DNA from: Kineosporia sp. R_H_3
GTDB taxonomy: Bacteria; Actinomycetota; Actinomycetes; Actinomycetales; Kineosporiaceae
Direction: 5' to 3'
NCBI RefSeq assembly: GCF_002198675.1
Contig: NZ_MWLL01000200.1
Coordinates: forward strand, 1 to 34,584
DNA length: 34,584 nucleotides
The stretch's first letter is position 1; each line of letters starts with the position of its first letter. The notes beneath the pieces are model-generated. The model did not search any database, had not been told where the DNA came from, and saw only the letters and a program-made list of their open reading frames with translations. This document shows, one piece after another, positions 1 to 9,403 of this stretch. The position numbers and the translations under genes were made by a program.

Positions 1-828
1 GCTGCGGCCCCGCCCCCCGCGGCCCCGCAGCCCGACGCGCCCGTCGGCGAGGTCGGCTACGACGACGTCACCCCCGGCCCGGACGCCGACGGCGGCGCCC
101 CGGGCGACACCGGGTACGGGTACGGCTACCCCGCCGACCCGGAGACGACGGCGATCACGTTGCGGCCGACGGCGGACATGATCCGCGCGCATCGCCGCCG
201 GGAGCGCCGCCGGACGCTGACCTTCCTCGGGATCTTCCTCGGCGTCCTCGCGATGGGCCTGGCGTCGTTCACGTTCTTCCAGGGCGCCTGGTCGTGGCCG
301 TTCGGCGCCGCGAACGTCTCCGCCCCGGTCTGCCCGACCCCGACGCAGACCGCGCCGCCCGCGAAGAACGTCACGGTCAAGGTCTACAACGCGAGCAGCC
401 GCACGGGCCTGGCCCGCACGGTGGCGGGCACGCTCAAGAAGCGCGGGTTCCAGATCGGTGAGGTCGGCAACGACCCGCAGGAGGCGAAGGTCCCCGGCGT
501 CGCGGTGATCCGGCACGGGCCGGCCGGGCTCGAGGCCGCCAAGACCGTGGCCGCGTACATCGACGGCAAGGTCACGTTGGTCCCGGACGAGCGGGTCAGC
601 GAGTCGGTCGACCTCGTCCTCGGCAAGAAGTTCACGAAGGTCCGGTCCGCCGCGGCGGCCGCCAAGGCCCTCACGCCCACGCTCGCGTCCGTCCCGGCCG
701 GGTGCGCCCCGACCGGCGGCGAGCAGTCCTCCACCCCGTCCGGGAGCACCGCCCCGGCCGGCACGACGAGCCCGTCGAAGGGCCCGTCGAAGAACGCCTC
801 GAAGACCCCGGCGCCGTCCGCGACCTGA
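1..828 (+). CDS. LytR C-terminal domain membrane protein (5' truncated)
   Basis: The frame is open from the first base, so the true start lies outside the window; the TTG at 160 is only an internal codon. The visible protein (275 residues) has a Pro/Ala/Asp/Gly-rich N-terminus, a basic stretch (RRRERRR), one membrane helix at about residues 72-93, then a LytR_C-type domain at about 122-205 beginning VTVKVYNASSRTGLA. A Ser/Pro/Thr/Lys-rich tail follows. The topology implies a short cytoplasmic end and an extracytoplasmic LytR_C domain. LytR_C domains occur with LytR-CpsA-Psr cell-wall ligases and alone; no LCP catalytic domain is visible here, so the exact role is unknown. It is followed by a convergent gene. 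Confidence 0.8.
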   Translation, partial: AAAPPPAAPQPDAPVGEVGYDDVTPGPDADGGAPGDTGYGYGYPADPETTAITLRPTADMIRAHRRRERRRTLTFLGIFLGVLAMGLASFTFFQGAWSWPFGAANVSAPVCPTPTQTAPPAKNVTVKVYNASSRTGLARTVAGTLKKRGFQIGEVGNDPQEAKVPGVAVIRHGPAGLEAAKTVAAYIDGKVTLVPDERVSESVDLVLGKKFTKVRSAAAAAKALTPTLASVPAGCAPTGGEQSSTPSGSTAPAGTTSPSKGPSKNASKTPAPSAT

Positions 829-861
829 CGCCGACGCCGGCCCGGTGCGGTGCGGTGCGGA

Positions 862-1428
862 CTACCGGCCCCCGCCGAGGTCCGCGCCGGTCGCGGCCTC
901 GTCGATCATGCCGCCCAGCCACGCCTCGGCCGGGCCGGCGCAGTCCACGGCGGCCCGCCGGGCGACGCCGACGCGCACCCCGAGCCCGTAGGGCCGCACG
1001 GTGCGGCGGGCGCCGCGGTGCAGCCGCTCGGCGGTGTCGGCGGCGAACGCCGAACCGGCGGCGAGGAGCACCGCGAACCGGTGCGGCGACGTCCGGGCGA
1101 CCCGGTCCGTCGTGCGGACCGAGACCTCGAGCAGGTCGCCGACGAGCGCCGACGGGTCCTCGACGGAGCGGCGGGCCTGCAGGTGCACGCCGGCCGCGCC
1201 CTCGGTCGAGCCCGCGGCGGTCACGTCGACGACGTCGAGGGTCACGACGACGAGGTCGGCACCGCTGCGGATCGCCTGCCGGGTGACGCCGGGCGCGGCC
1301 CGGAGCAGCCCGCGCGGGGTGAGCACCGTCGTCCAGCCGCCGTCGACCATCGCCCCGCGCCGCGGGCTGATCCGCGGCAGCAGCGACTCACCGAGCCTGC
1401 TCAGCGCCTCGAGACGTCCTGCTCCCAT
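862..1428 (-). CDS. GGDEF-like domain protein with degenerate signature
   Basis: This is a 188-residue soluble protein. Residues about 56-70 (hydrophobic strand ADLVVVTLDVVDV) and about 105-125 (DRVARTSPHRFAVLL) look like the two core strands of a diguanylate cyclase domain. The position normally holding GGDEF reads SPHRF, so the catalytic acidic residues are missing and cyclase activity is unlikely. It could act as a non-catalytic scaffold or sensor. It is the last gene of a same-strand group: the oxidoreductase stop lies 37 bp upstream and the chemoreceptor before that. ATG start; ribosome binding site weak. The family assignment is by pattern only, and an uncharacterised actinobacterial protein is the alternative. 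Confidence 0.6.
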   Translation of the reverse strand: MGAGRLEALSRLGESLLPRISPRRGAMVDGGWTTVLTPRGLLRAAPGVTRQAIRSGADLVVVTLDVVDVTAAGSTEGAAGVHLQARRSVEDPSALVGDLLEVSVRTTDRVARTSPHRFAVLLAAGSAFAADTAERLHRGARRTVRPYGLGVRVGVARRAAVDCAGPAEAWLGGMIDEAATGADLGGGR

Positions 1429-1465
1429 ACGAGCCTGTCGGCAGCCGCGCCGCCGGGCTGAACCG

Positions 1466-2593
1466 TCACGCCCACGGAACGTCCTCGACCCGCACCGGCC
1501 GGCCGCCCGCGACCGCCTCGTCGATCGCCAGCGAGAGCGCGTGGTCGTGGCAGCCGTCGCGCAGCGGGTAGGGCTCCGGGCCCTCCTCGCGGGTCCACGC
1601 CGCGGTCGCGACGAGCATCGACGCGATGGCGATCTCCTCGTCGGCGAGGCGCAGCCCGGCGAACGGGTTGCGCCACAGCACCCGGCCGTCGAGCGAGACG
1701 TGGTCGGTGTCGTACCCGTCGAGGTCGAGGTCGTAGCCGACCTGGCGCCGCTCGAGCCGCGACCGGACGACGGTGCGCGGGCCGGCGAGCCGGGTCACGT
1801 CGTCCGTGTCGATCTCGCCGTGGCTGCCGCGGACGACGACCCGGCGGCCGCGCAGGGGGTTGTGCCACTGGTTGTCGCTGAAGTCGTAGACGCCGGAGAC
1901 GTCGCCGAAGTCCAGCGTCGCGACGACGTTCGCGGCCCGCCTCGGCGTCGGGTCGTCGGTCCAGCCGTCGCGGCCGACCGGGTCGACGAGCGGCCCGTGC
2001 AGCGTCGTCCCGGTGACCGTCGCCGGCAGCCGGCCGATGCCGAGCAGCGTCCGCACGAGCGAGACCGCGTGGTAGCCGTGGGTCGAGCAGACCTGTACCT
2101 GCGACGGCGTCCCGACGGTGCCCGCGGCGACCGCCGCCCGCCGGGCCGCGTGCCCGGGCATGAGGTGGTACTGCTCGGCGACCTGGACCAGCCCGCTCGC
2201 CCCGACGTCCGCCCAGAGCGCGGCCAGCCCGGCGAGGTCGGGGGCGGGCGGGGTCTCGGTGAGCACCGGGACGCGGCGCCCGACGAGGTCCCGCACGAGG
2301 CCGGGGTTGGCGTCCCACGGGACGCTCGTGACGACGAACCCGGGCCGCCGCGCGGCGAGCAGGTCGTCGAGGGTCGGGTACGTCGGCACGCCCCATGTGG
2401 CGGCGGCCCGCGCCGCGACCTCGGGCCGGCGGACGACGCCCCCGCAGACGGCCAGCCGCTCCGGCAGCAGCGCGGCGAGCCGGAGGAAGAACTGCGCCCG
2501 CCAGCCGTACCCGACGACCGCGAAGGGCACGGGTTCGGACGGCAGGGCGACGGGCTGGACGGCGTCGTCAAGGGGTTCCGGCACGGCGCCCAC
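1466..2593 (-). CDS. Gfo/Idh/MocA family oxidoreductase
   Basis: This 375-residue protein has the N-terminal Rossmann fold of the family, with a dinucleotide motif near residues 24-33 (FAVVGYGWRA). A substrate-domain beta sheet follows from about residue 130. The usual EKP motif reads TETPPAP, a common variation. Family members oxidise or reduce sugars, inositols and related polyols with NAD(P). The substrate cannot be read from sequence. A GTG start is assumed, with another GTG three codons later; neither has a strong ribosome binding site. It sits 39 bp after the chemoreceptor on the same strand and 37 bp before the GGDEF-like gene, so co-transcription is plausible. Confidence 0.85.
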   Translation of the reverse strand: MGAVPEPLDDAVQPVALPSEPVPFAVVGYGWRAQFFLRLAALLPERLAVCGGVVRRPEVAARAAATWGVPTYPTLDDLLAARRPGFVVTSVPWDANPGLVRDLVGRRVPVLTETPPAPDLAGLAALWADVGASGLVQVAEQYHLMPGHAARRAAVAAGTVGTPSQVQVCSTHGYHAVSLVRTLLGIGRLPATVTGTTLHGPLVDPVGRDGWTDDPTPRRAANVVATLDFGDVSGVYDFSDNQWHNPLRGRRVVVRGSHGEIDTDDVTRLAGPRTVVRSRLERRQVGYDLDLDGYDTDHVSLDGRVLWRNPFAGLRLADEEIAIASMLVATAAWTREEGPEPYPLRDGCHDHALSLAIDEAVAGGRPVRVEDVPWA

Positions 2594-2632
2594 GGTAGGT
2601 GCCGGGCCGGACCACCGCCGTGCGGCGGCGCG

Positions 2633-4609
2633 TCAGCAGACGAACTCGTCGACGAGCCGGCTGAGCCGCTGCCCGACCTCGGCGAGCTCCTCGGCCGCGG
2701 CCCGGGTCTGGGTGATCGCCGAGACCGACGAGTGCGCGGCCGACGTCACCTGGGTGACGCTCGTCGTGATGCCGTCCGTCGCGGCGCCGACGGCGGCCAT
2801 GTTGTCCGCCATCTGCACCGTCGTCGCCGTCTGCTCCTCGACCGCCGCGGCGATCGTCGTCTGGTAGCCGTCGATCCGCTCGATGACCTCGGCGACGGCC
2901 CGCATGACGGCGGCCGCCTGGCCGGTGTCGGTGCGGATCGTCGCGACCTTGGCGACGATGTCGTCGGTGGCCTCGGCGGTCTGCTGCGCGAGCTGCTTGA
3001 CCTCGTCGGCGACGACCGCGAAGCCCTTGCCCGCCGCACCCGCCCGGGCCGCCTCGATCGTCGCGTTGAGCGCCAGCAGGTTCGTCTGCTCGGCGATCGA
3101 CGTGATGAGCCGGACGACGTCCTCGATCTCGGCCGACGACGTCGCGAGCCGCTCGATCGCGTCGTCCGCCTGCCGGCCCATCCCGACGGCCTCGCCCGCG
3201 ACGCCGGACGCCTCGGACGCGTTCCGCGCGATCTCCTCGATGGAGGCCCGCATCTCGCCGATGGCCTGCGCCGAGGCGCCGACGCCGTCCCGGGCCCGGC
3301 CGACGGACTCCTCCGCCTCGCCGGCCTCGCGGCTCGTGCGCTCGGCGGTCTCGCTGAGGGCGTTCGCGGAGTCGGACAGGTGCCCGGCGGCACCGGCGAC
3401 GGCGTGCGCGCCGTCCCGCATCTCGCGCACGAGGTCGGCGATCCGGCCGACGAACCGGTTGAACGAGACGGCGAGCGCGCCGACCTCGCCGCCGGCCTGC
3501 TCGTCGGCGCGCCGGGTGAGGTCCGCGCGGCCCTCCGCGATGTCCGCGAGCTGGGCGTTGAGCCGGTCGAGCGGCCGGACGACGGTGCCCGCGACGAACA
3601 GGCCCACGAGGACGGCGAGCAGGAGGGCGACGGCGCCGACGCCGAGCACCACGTCGCGGGTGTGCGCGGCGCGGGCGTCGAGCGTCGCGAGCGGCAGGGC
3701 CACCCGCAGCGTCCACGTCGAGCTCTCGCCGACCCGCACCGGCACGTCGACGACGAGGGCGGGGCCGTCGACGATCGCCGTGGTCCCGGTCGTCACGCTC
3801 GTCCGGCCGGACGACGCGACCCGTGCGGCGCCCGCGACGAGGGACTTCTCGGCGGGCTTGCCGACGACGGTGCCGGCGGGGCCGGCGATGGCCGTGCCGG
3901 AGGCGGTGACGAGCTCGACGCGGCCCGTGCCGAGCGGCCGGACGCCGGAGAGCCGTTCCTGCACCGACGAGAGCGCGGTGTCGACCCCGGCGACGCCGAC
4001 GACCTTCCCGCCGACGACGACCGGCACGCAGACCGACGTCATGAGCACGTCGACCCCGTCGATCGCGTAGGTGTACGGGTCGAGGACGACCTCCTTGCCG
4101 GACTTCTTCGGCAGCAGGTAGTAGTCGCCGACGCCTTCCTTCTCGTAGTCGACGAGCGGCGTGACGGACGCCTTGCCGTCCTTGCCGATCACGGCGTACG
4201 GGATGTAGCGGCCGGTGGCGTCGCTGCGCGGGTCGGTGCGGTGCGCGGCGTCCGCCCCGTCGAACGCGTCCTTCTCCCAGACCGTCCAGGTGCCGAGGAA
4301 GCCGCTGTGCCCGCCGAGGACGGCGAGCAGGGTGCGGTCGGACGCGTCCCGGTCCGCGCGCCCGGCAGCGGCCTGCGCGCCGAGACCGGCTGCGAGATCG
4401 CGCGCGGACTGGACGGGCTCGTTCATGGCGCGCTCGACGTCGCTCGCGACGCCCTCGGCCACCTCGACGCCGTACCGCCGGCCGTCCTCGAGGGACGTCG
4501 CCCGGCCGGCCCACGTCGCGTAGCCCACGACCGATCCGAGTCCGACGACGGTGACGAGGACGACGAGCAGCACGATCCGGCCCCGGATCGTACGAAGACG
4601 ACCGGACAC
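2633..4609 (-). CDS. methyl-accepting chemotaxis protein
   Basis: This 658-residue chemoreceptor has a membrane helix at about 11-34, an extracytoplasmic sensory domain at about 35-315 with dCache-like sequence, a second helix at about 318-343, a HAMP domain to about 395 and a long cytoplasmic coiled-coil signalling domain. The hairpin tip contains [18 protein letters not shown], the conserved site that contacts CheA and CheW. It would sense an extracellular small molecule and control the chemotaxis kinase. GTG start with GGAG about 9 nt upstream. No che or flagellar genes are in the window, so its partners lie elsewhere. It heads a same-strand group with the oxidoreductase and GGDEF-like protein. 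Confidence 0.95.
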   Translation of the reverse strand: MSGRLRTIRGRIVLLVVLVTVVGLGSVVGYATWAGRATSLEDGRRYGVEVAEGVASDVERAMNEPVQSARDLAAGLGAQAAAGRADRDASDRTLLAVLGGHSGFLGTWTVWEKDAFDGADAAHRTDPRSDATGRYIPYAVIGKDGKASVTPLVDYEKEGVGDYYLLPKKSGKEVVLDPYTYAIDGVDVLMTSVCVPVVVGGKVVGVAGVDTALSSVQERLSGVRPLGTGRVELVTASGTAIAGPAGTVVGKPAEKSLVAGAARVASSGRTSVTTGTTAIVDGPALVVDVPVRVGESSTWTLRVALPLATLDARAAHTRDVVLGVGAVALLLAVLVGLFVAGTVVRPLDRLNAQLADIAEGRADLTRRADEQAGGEVGALAVSFNRFVGRIADLVREMRDGAHAVAGAAGHLSDSANALSETAERTSREAGEAEESVGRARDGVGASAQAIGEMRASIEEIARNASEASGVAGEAVGMGRQADDAIERLATSSAEIEDVVRLITSIAEQTNLLALNATIEAARAGAAGKGFAVVADEVKQLAQQTAEATDDIVAKVATIRTDTGQAAAVMRAVAEVIERIDGYQTTIAAAVEEQTATTVQMADNMAAVGAATDGITTSVTQVTSAAHSSVSAITQTRAAAEELAEVGQRLSRLVDEFVC

Positions 4610-4741
4610 GCCGGGGCTCCTTCGCGACGACAGGCGCCGCGGTGCGGCGCTGCCGGCAGCGGTTCGTGCCGGCTCCCTGGTTGTCGTCCGGAGCGGGCCG
4701 GGTCATGAGGCGTCGGCCGGGTGCTCGTCCGATGGGAACGA

Positions 4742-4775
4742 TCCCGGCCGTGGGCCTACGTGGCCACGGCCGGGA
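4742..4775 (-). terminator. hairpin terminator after the 4794-5372 gene
   Basis: Perfect 12-bp arms (TCCCGGCCGTGG and its complement) around a 10-nt loop lie 18 bp beyond the stop of the minus-strand gene at 4794-5372. No T-run follows, as is usual for actinobacterial terminators. Confidence 0.6.
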
Positions 4776-4793
4776 CCGGTCGTCCTGGAACGG

Positions 4794-5372
4794 TCAGATG
4801 TTCGAGGCCGGGTCCTGCCGGCCCTGCACGTCCGGGTCGTTCTCGGTCGGCGTCTGCGGGGCGGTGCCGCCGTCGACGCCGTGCTCCTGCGCGCCCGCCG
4901 GGGCGGCCGTCGAGTCCGAGGTGGCCGGGGCGGTCCACTGCGCGCTCGGGGCCGGGGTCTCGTCGGTCCCGGCGGCCGGTGCGCCGCCGGCGGGGGCCGT
5001 CCCCCACGGGGTCCCGGACTCGCCGGGCTCACGGGTCGGCGTCCCGGCCGCCTCGCCCGCGTCGCCCTTGCGCTTCTCGAACGCCTTGCGGACGTCCTCG
5101 GAGAGCTCGGTGAAGGTCACGGTGAGCGCGTCGGCGACCGACTTGCCGGTCTGCTTGACGTCCGCCTTGACCGCCGGGTCCTTGGCCGCCGCGCCGAGCG
5201 CGTCGAACGCGCCCTGGAGGGCCTCTCCGACCTTCTTGAACGCGTCGCCGACCTGCTCCTTGGTCTGGCTCGCGTCCTCGCCGCGCTGCTGCGCGTAGTG
5301 CTGCTTGAGTGAGGCGCCGAGGTTCTGCAGCTGGTCCCCCGCGTCGTTCCATGCCGATTTCACGTCTGCCAT
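4794..5372 (-). CDS. small hydrophilic alanine-rich protein, unknown function
   Basis: This 192-residue acidic protein starts MADVKSAWNDAGDQLQNLG. Residues 1-110 are rich in predicted amphipathic helix (for example KEQVGDAFKKVGEALQGAF). The C-terminal third is low-complexity Ala/Pro/Thr/Gly, probably disordered. There is no signal peptide or membrane segment. The start at 5372 is preferred over an upstream GTG (5447) because a G-rich ribosome binding site precedes it and the upstream residues look like non-coding leader. I recognise no catalytic motif. Similar helical proteins occur across actinomycetes without assigned function. It appears to be a single-gene unit ending in the hairpin at 4742-4775. 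Confidence 0.75.
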   Translation of the reverse strand: MADVKSAWNDAGDQLQNLGASLKQHYAQQRGEDASQTKEQVGDAFKKVGEALQGAFDALGAAAKDPAVKADVKQTGKSVADALTVTFTELSEDVRKAFEKRKGDAGEAAGTPTREPGESGTPWGTAPAGGAPAAGTDETPAPSAQWTAPATSDSTAAPAGAQEHGVDGGTAPQTPTENDPDVQGRQDPASNI

Positions 5373-5531
5373 ACGGACATTCCACCCCCGTTCCGGGATC
5401 GGGGCCAGTGGCGAAGTCCCTGCCCGCACCCTGGTTCGTGGCAGCACCGGGTCGGGGATCTCCCTGATCCTGCGCCGCGCCGGGAACCGACGGTCGGGGC
5501 CGCCCGTCCCAGGCCCCTCCGCGGGCGGGCC

Positions 5532-6062
5532 TCAGCCGGTGCGCTGCGAGGCGAACCCGAACGCCAGGCTCGTCGCGACCGTGAGCCACAGCGCGTAGGG
5601 CAGGAGCGCCACCCCGGTCCACGGCAGCGCCCGCCAGGCGAGGAGCGCGAGCACCCAGGCGAGGACGGCGGCCACCGTGAGCGAGACGGCCGCCGCGGTG
5701 AGGGCGTGCGGCACGTAGAACAGGTACGCCCAGCCGAGGGCGAAGGCCGCGTTCGCGACGAGGACCGCCAGCCACAGACCCGCGGTGCCGCGCGGCGTCC
5801 GCAGCCCGAGCGCGACCCCGGCGGCGCCCAGCGCGAGGAAGTTGTACGGCCACGCGACCCCGAACACCCAGTCCGGCGGCTGCCAGGACGGCTTCGTCAG
5901 GGCGTCGTACCAGCCCGGGTCGGCACTGACCCAGCGCGTCGCGAGCACGGCGTACGCGACGACCACGAGCACCGCGGCGACGGCGAGCACCCGGTTCCAC
6001 CTCTCGTCCGGCGCGGGGACGGCGGCCGGGGCCGACCGGCCCGTCGCGTCTGCGGGGATCAT
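5532..6062 (-). CDS. TspO/MBR family membrane protein
   Basis: A 176-residue, five-helix membrane protein. The hallmark segment YDALTKPSWQPPDWVFGVAW (about residues 57-76) and later WRALPWTGVALLPYALW-type helices are typical of tryptophan-rich TspO (CrtK, peripheral benzodiazepine receptor homologue). Known members bind porphyrins and affect tetrapyrrole or stress physiology. About 25 extra residues precede the first helix. The start is the ATG after the upstream GNAT stop, 31 bp away on the same strand. The specific ligand here is unknown. Confidence 0.88.
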   Translation of the reverse strand: MIPADATGRSAPAAVPAPDERWNRVLAVAAVLVVVAYAVLATRWVSADPGWYDALTKPSWQPPDWVFGVAWPYNFLALGAAGVALGLRTPRGTAGLWLAVLVANAAFALGWAYLFYVPHALTAAAVSLTVAAVLAWVLALLAWRALPWTGVALLPYALWLTVATSLAFGFASQRTG

Positions 6063-6093
6063 GCGTCGACGCTCCCGGGTGCCGGGCGAGGTG

Positions 6094-6927
6094 TCAAACG
6101 GTGGCGGGGGCGCCCGGACCGAGCGGGCCGAGCGGCTGGCGGTACAGGTGCTCCTGCCCGTAGGCGGTGAAGCCGACACCGCGCAGGATCGGTGCCGACG
6201 TCCCGACCCGGCCCTTGACGAGTGCCAGCGTCGCGCCGTGCTCGAGGGCCACGGCCATCCGGTGCAGCAGGACCGCGGTGTAGACCCCGCGACCGCGCAG
6301 CGCGGGGACGGTCGCCGCGCCCCAGAGCCGCGCGACGTCGTCCGCGAGGGTGCAGCCGCCGGTCGCGGCGGGGACGCCGTCGACGGTCGCGAGCACCGAG
6401 AACCCGCCGCGTTCCCGGATCGGCCGGCCGAGGTCGGCCAGCTCGGCCGCGAGCCACGCGTCGTCGTCCTCGGGGACGAGGGCGTCCCACACCTGGACGG
6501 ACACGTCGTTCGCCGCCCGCAGCGCGGCGGCGTCGTCGACGAGCCGGACGTCGACCCCCGCCGGGGCCGGTCGTCGCACGGCGTCCGGCAGCCCGCCGGC
6601 GAGGTCGAACGCGAGGACGTCGACGGTCTCGACGACCTCGGCGCCCCGCCGTGCGAGCGCCTCACCGAGCCCCGCGGGCGTCGTCCCGTCACCGACCCAC
6701 CACCCGAGCGTCGTGCGGCCCCAGCCCCGGGCGATCCCGGCGACCTCGCCGACGAGGCCGTCCGCGGGCCGCGCCGAACGGCACCGCGCGACCTGCGTCG
6801 GGTGCTCGAAGCTCTCCGGGTAGCCGACGAGGTGGTACTCGTCCGTGTCGACCTCGGGAGCGCCGGGCGGCACCCAGACCCACTCGGCCGCGGCGGCGCG
6901 GACGGCGTCCGGGGTCCAGCGGGTCAC
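6094..6927 (-). CDS. GNAT family N-acetyltransferase
   Basis: This 277-residue protein has a C-terminal GNAT fold (about residues 125-270). The acetyl-CoA-binding loop is visible in VPALRGRGVYTAVLLHRM, and the domain ends with the usual strand GVGFTAYGQEHLY. The N-terminal 120 residues may be a second, degenerate GNAT-like half. The substrate is unknown. The start is the GTG at 6927 because GAGGAGG lies about 5 nt upstream; the frame runs open much further but only opposite the galactosidase gene. It is divergent from the alpha-galactosidase, sharing a 184-bp intergenic region with strong inverted repeats, and is followed by the TspO gene. Confidence 0.8.
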   Translation of the reverse strand: MTRWTPDAVRAAAAEWVWVPPGAPEVDTDEYHLVGYPESFEHPTQVARCRSARPADGLVGEVAGIARGWGRTTLGWWVGDGTTPAGLGEALARRGAEVVETVDVLAFDLAGGLPDAVRRPAPAGVDVRLVDDAAALRAANDVSVQVWDALVPEDDDAWLAAELADLGRPIRERGGFSVLATVDGVPAATGGCTLADDVARLWGAATVPALRGRGVYTAVLLHRMAVALEHGATLALVKGRVGTSAPILRGVGFTAYGQEHLYRQPLGPLGPGAPATV

Positions 6928-6984
6928 GGGGCCTCCTCGGGGACGGCTGCGGTCGCATCGGGCGTACCGACCGAGCAGTCGGTG

Positions 6985-7044
6985 ACATCTCGGAGCTCCG
7001 ACGGAGATGTTCCGAGCTACGCATGCTAAGTCGGAACATCTCCG
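6985..7044. promoter_or_regulatory. inverted-repeat operator candidate between divergent genes
   Basis: Between the GNAT gene and the alpha-galactosidase gene lies a perfect 14-bp inverted repeat, CGGAGATGTTCCGA at 7002-7015 and its complement at 7031-7044, with a 15-nt spacer. A further half copy (ACATCTC at 6985-6991) and a 10-bp palindrome CGGAGCTCCG (6991-7000) lie just to the left. The arrangement looks like a multi-site operator for a repressor, but could also form a hairpin in the leader. No regulator gene is adjacent. Confidence 0.6.
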
Positions 7045-7111
7045 GGCTTGCTGACAGCTGGACCACTCAACCGTCAGCCGGGCCGGCCGTGCGACCCAGG
7101 AGGATGGCTGC

Positions 7112-9307
7112 GTGACCACGCACGCGCACGACCTCGCCACCACCGGCCCCTGGCGTCTGCCGACGGCCACCGCCGAGTACGTCGTCGCGCCGTCCGCGTC
7201 GGGGACCGGGCTCGACCTCGTGCACTGGGGCGCACCGGGCACGGCGTGGGGGCACGTCGCCGTCGAGCAGACGAACGTGCTGACGCCGACCGACGTCGAG
7301 CCGAGCGAGTGGACGGCGCTCGGCACCCGGCACGTGCAGCGCGCCGAGCTCGTCGCGGACCTCGGGGACGGGCTCGTCGGGGTGCTGCTGCGCCTTGGCG
7401 GGGTGCGCGTCGAACGGCCCGGGACGGCGCCCGGCCGGCACACGCTCACCGCCCGGCTCACGGACACCACCGGCACGCTCGCGGTCGACCTCGTCGTCAC
7501 GACCGACGAGCGGCACGACGTCGTCCGCAAGCACGTCGTCGTCGAGAACGCCTCCGCGGCCCGGACCGTGCGGCTGAGCCGGGTGTTCAGCGGCGCGTGG
7601 GACGTCCCCGTCGGTCCGGGTGCGGACGTCGACCTGCTCACCGGGGCGTGGGCCGACGAGCTCACCCGCACGCGGGCCGCGCTGCCCGCCGGCGAGCTGA
7701 GCATCGGCAGCCGCAACGGGCTGACCGGCCACCTCTACGCGCCCTGCGTCGTCGTGCAGCGTTTCGGCGCCGACCCGGGCGCCGACGAGGCGTTCGGGGT
7801 CAAGCTCGCCTGGAGCGGGTCGTGGCGGATGTCGGTGGACGCCGTCCCGACGCGGGGGCGGGTGCGGGTCGGCGGCGGCGTCGACGACGAGTCGACCGTC
7901 GTGACCCTGGAGCCGGGGCAGCGGTTCGTGGCACCGGACATGCTCGGCACGTGGAGCCCGGACGGCGTCGCCGGGGTGACCCGGCGCTGGCACGCCTTCC
8001 AGCGTCTGGAGGTGCTGCGCACGACGGGCCCCGAGCACCGCCCGGTCGTCTACAACTCCTGGTACGCGACGGCCTGGGACGTCCGTGTCGAGCACCAGGC
8101 ACGGCTCGCGGCCGTCGCGGCGGACCTCGGCGCCGAGTGCTTCGTCGTCGACGACGGCTGGTTCGCCGGGCGCACGAACGACCACGCCGGCATCGGTGAC
8201 TGGCGGCCGGACCCGGTCAAGTTCCCGCACGGTCTGGGCCCGCTCATCGACGCCGTGCACCCCCGGATGCGCTTCGGGCTGTGGGTCGAGCCCGAGTGCG
8301 TCAGCCCGGACAGCGACCTCTACCGGGCGCACCCGGACTGGGTGTACCGGGCCGGGGACCGGCCGCTCGTCGGCGTCCGCCACCAGTACGTGCTCGACCT
8401 CGGACGCCGCGAGGTCGCGGCCCACGTCGCCGGCGTGCTGCGGGACCTGTTGCGGGAGAAGCGGATCACGTTCCTCAAGTGGGACATGAACCGCCCCGTG
8501 ACGGACGGCGGCCGGCCCGGCGACCCGCACGGCCGGGAGTGGTCGGTGCAGCACACGCGGGCCTACTACGACCTGCTCCGGATGATCCGCTCGGAGTTCC
8601 CGCACGTCACCGTCGAGTCCTGCGCGAGCGGCGCCGGCCGCCTCGACGACGCCACCCTCGCGCTCACCGACGTCACCTGGGCGAGCGACCACACCGCCCC
8701 GCGCGCCCGGCTCGCCGTCCAGCACGGGTTCCTCACCGCGTACCCGGCCGCCGCGATGAGCTCGTGGGTCACCGGCTGGGACGACCACGGCGAGGGCTGC
8801 TCGCTGGAGTTCCGGTTCGTCGTCGCGATGGCCGGCGCGCTCGGGATCGGCGTCGACCTGCTCGCCTGGGACGGCGCGACCCGTTCCCGCGCAACGGCTC
8901 TCGTCGCGTTGTACAAGGAGATCCGGCAGTGCGTGCACGAGGGCGCCGTCACGGCGCACGGCCACCCGGACGACGCCCGCTACGCCCTGACGTTCGTCGC
9001 GCCCGACGCGGCGAGGGTCGTCGTCCTCGCCTACGGCCGGCCCGCCGCGGGCCGCGCCGACCTCGTCGTCCGGGTGCCCGGCCTCGACCCGGCGGCCCGC
9101 TACCGGCTCACGAACCGGGGCACCACGCCGCTCCCGGCCGACGCGCCGCCCCCGTCGGCACCGGCGCGCGGCGGGCTCTTCGGCCGCCGCCGCGACCCCG
9201 TGCCGTCCGACGCGACCGTCGTCAACGGGCGCGACCTCGCCACCGGGTTCGTCGTCCCCTGGGCGCTGGCCGCGGACGCCGACGTCGTCGTCCTCGACCG
9301 CTGCTGA
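7112..9307 (+). CDS. alpha-galactosidase, GH36 family
   Basis: A 731-residue glycoside hydrolase with the GH36 layout: an N-terminal beta-sandwich (about 1-300), a TIM barrel (about 310-640) and a C-terminal beta domain. Visible signatures are YNSWYATAWDV near residue 313, VVDDGWF, the nucleophile in KWDMNR (Asp458) and the acid/base in WASDHT (Asp526), with ESCASGAGRLD between them. It would release terminal alpha-galactose from raffinose-type or other alpha-galactosides. There is no signal peptide, so it is probably cytoplasmic. GTG start with AGGAGG 8 nt upstream. No transporter adjoins it. The upstream inverted repeats may control it. Confidence 0.93.
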   Translation: MTTHAHDLATTGPWRLPTATAEYVVAPSASGTGLDLVHWGAPGTAWGHVAVEQTNVLTPTDVEPSEWTALGTRHVQRAELVADLGDGLVGVLLRLGGVRVERPGTAPGRHTLTARLTDTTGTLAVDLVVTTDERHDVVRKHVVVENASAARTVRLSRVFSGAWDVPVGPGADVDLLTGAWADELTRTRAALPAGELSIGSRNGLTGHLYAPCVVVQRFGADPGADEAFGVKLAWSGSWRMSVDAVPTRGRVRVGGGVDDESTVVTLEPGQRFVAPDMLGTWSPDGVAGVTRRWHAFQRLEVLRTTGPEHRPVVYNSWYATAWDVRVEHQARLAAVAADLGAECFVVDDGWFAGRTNDHAGIGDWRPDPVKFPHGLGPLIDAVHPRMRFGLWVEPECVSPDSDLYRAHPDWVYRAGDRPLVGVRHQYVLDLGRREVAAHVAGVLRDLLREKRITFLKWDMNRPVTDGGRPGDPHGREWSVQHTRAYYDLLRMIRSEFPHVTVESCASGAGRLDDATLALTDVTWASDHTAPRARLAVQHGFLTAYPAAAMSSWVTGWDDHGEGCSLEFRFVVAMAGALGIGVDLLAWDGATRSRATALVALYKEIRQCVHEGAVTAHGHPDDARYALTFVAPDAARVVVLAYGRPAAGRADLVVRVPGLDPAARYRLTNRGTTPLPADAPPPSAPARGGLFGRRRDPVPSDATVVNGRDLATGFVVPWALAADADVVVLDRC

Positions 9308-9403
9308 CGGCGCACCGCGCGCCGGCACAGATCACACCAACGGTCGTCGGTCTTGTCAGGGGGGACCTCTAGGGTTTCTCCTGTGATCGAGGGAGGGAGC
9401 GCC

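Noticed and set aside
1001-4708. Very long plus-strand open frame of about 1,235 codons
   Set aside because: It is antisense to the chemoreceptor and oxidoreductase genes, is Arg/Asp-rich without domain patterns, and arises from the GC-rich codon bias of the real minus-strand genes.
7067-9328. Minus-strand open frame opposite the alpha-galactosidase
   Set aside because: It mirrors the third-position bias of the galactosidase gene and shows no fold or motif.
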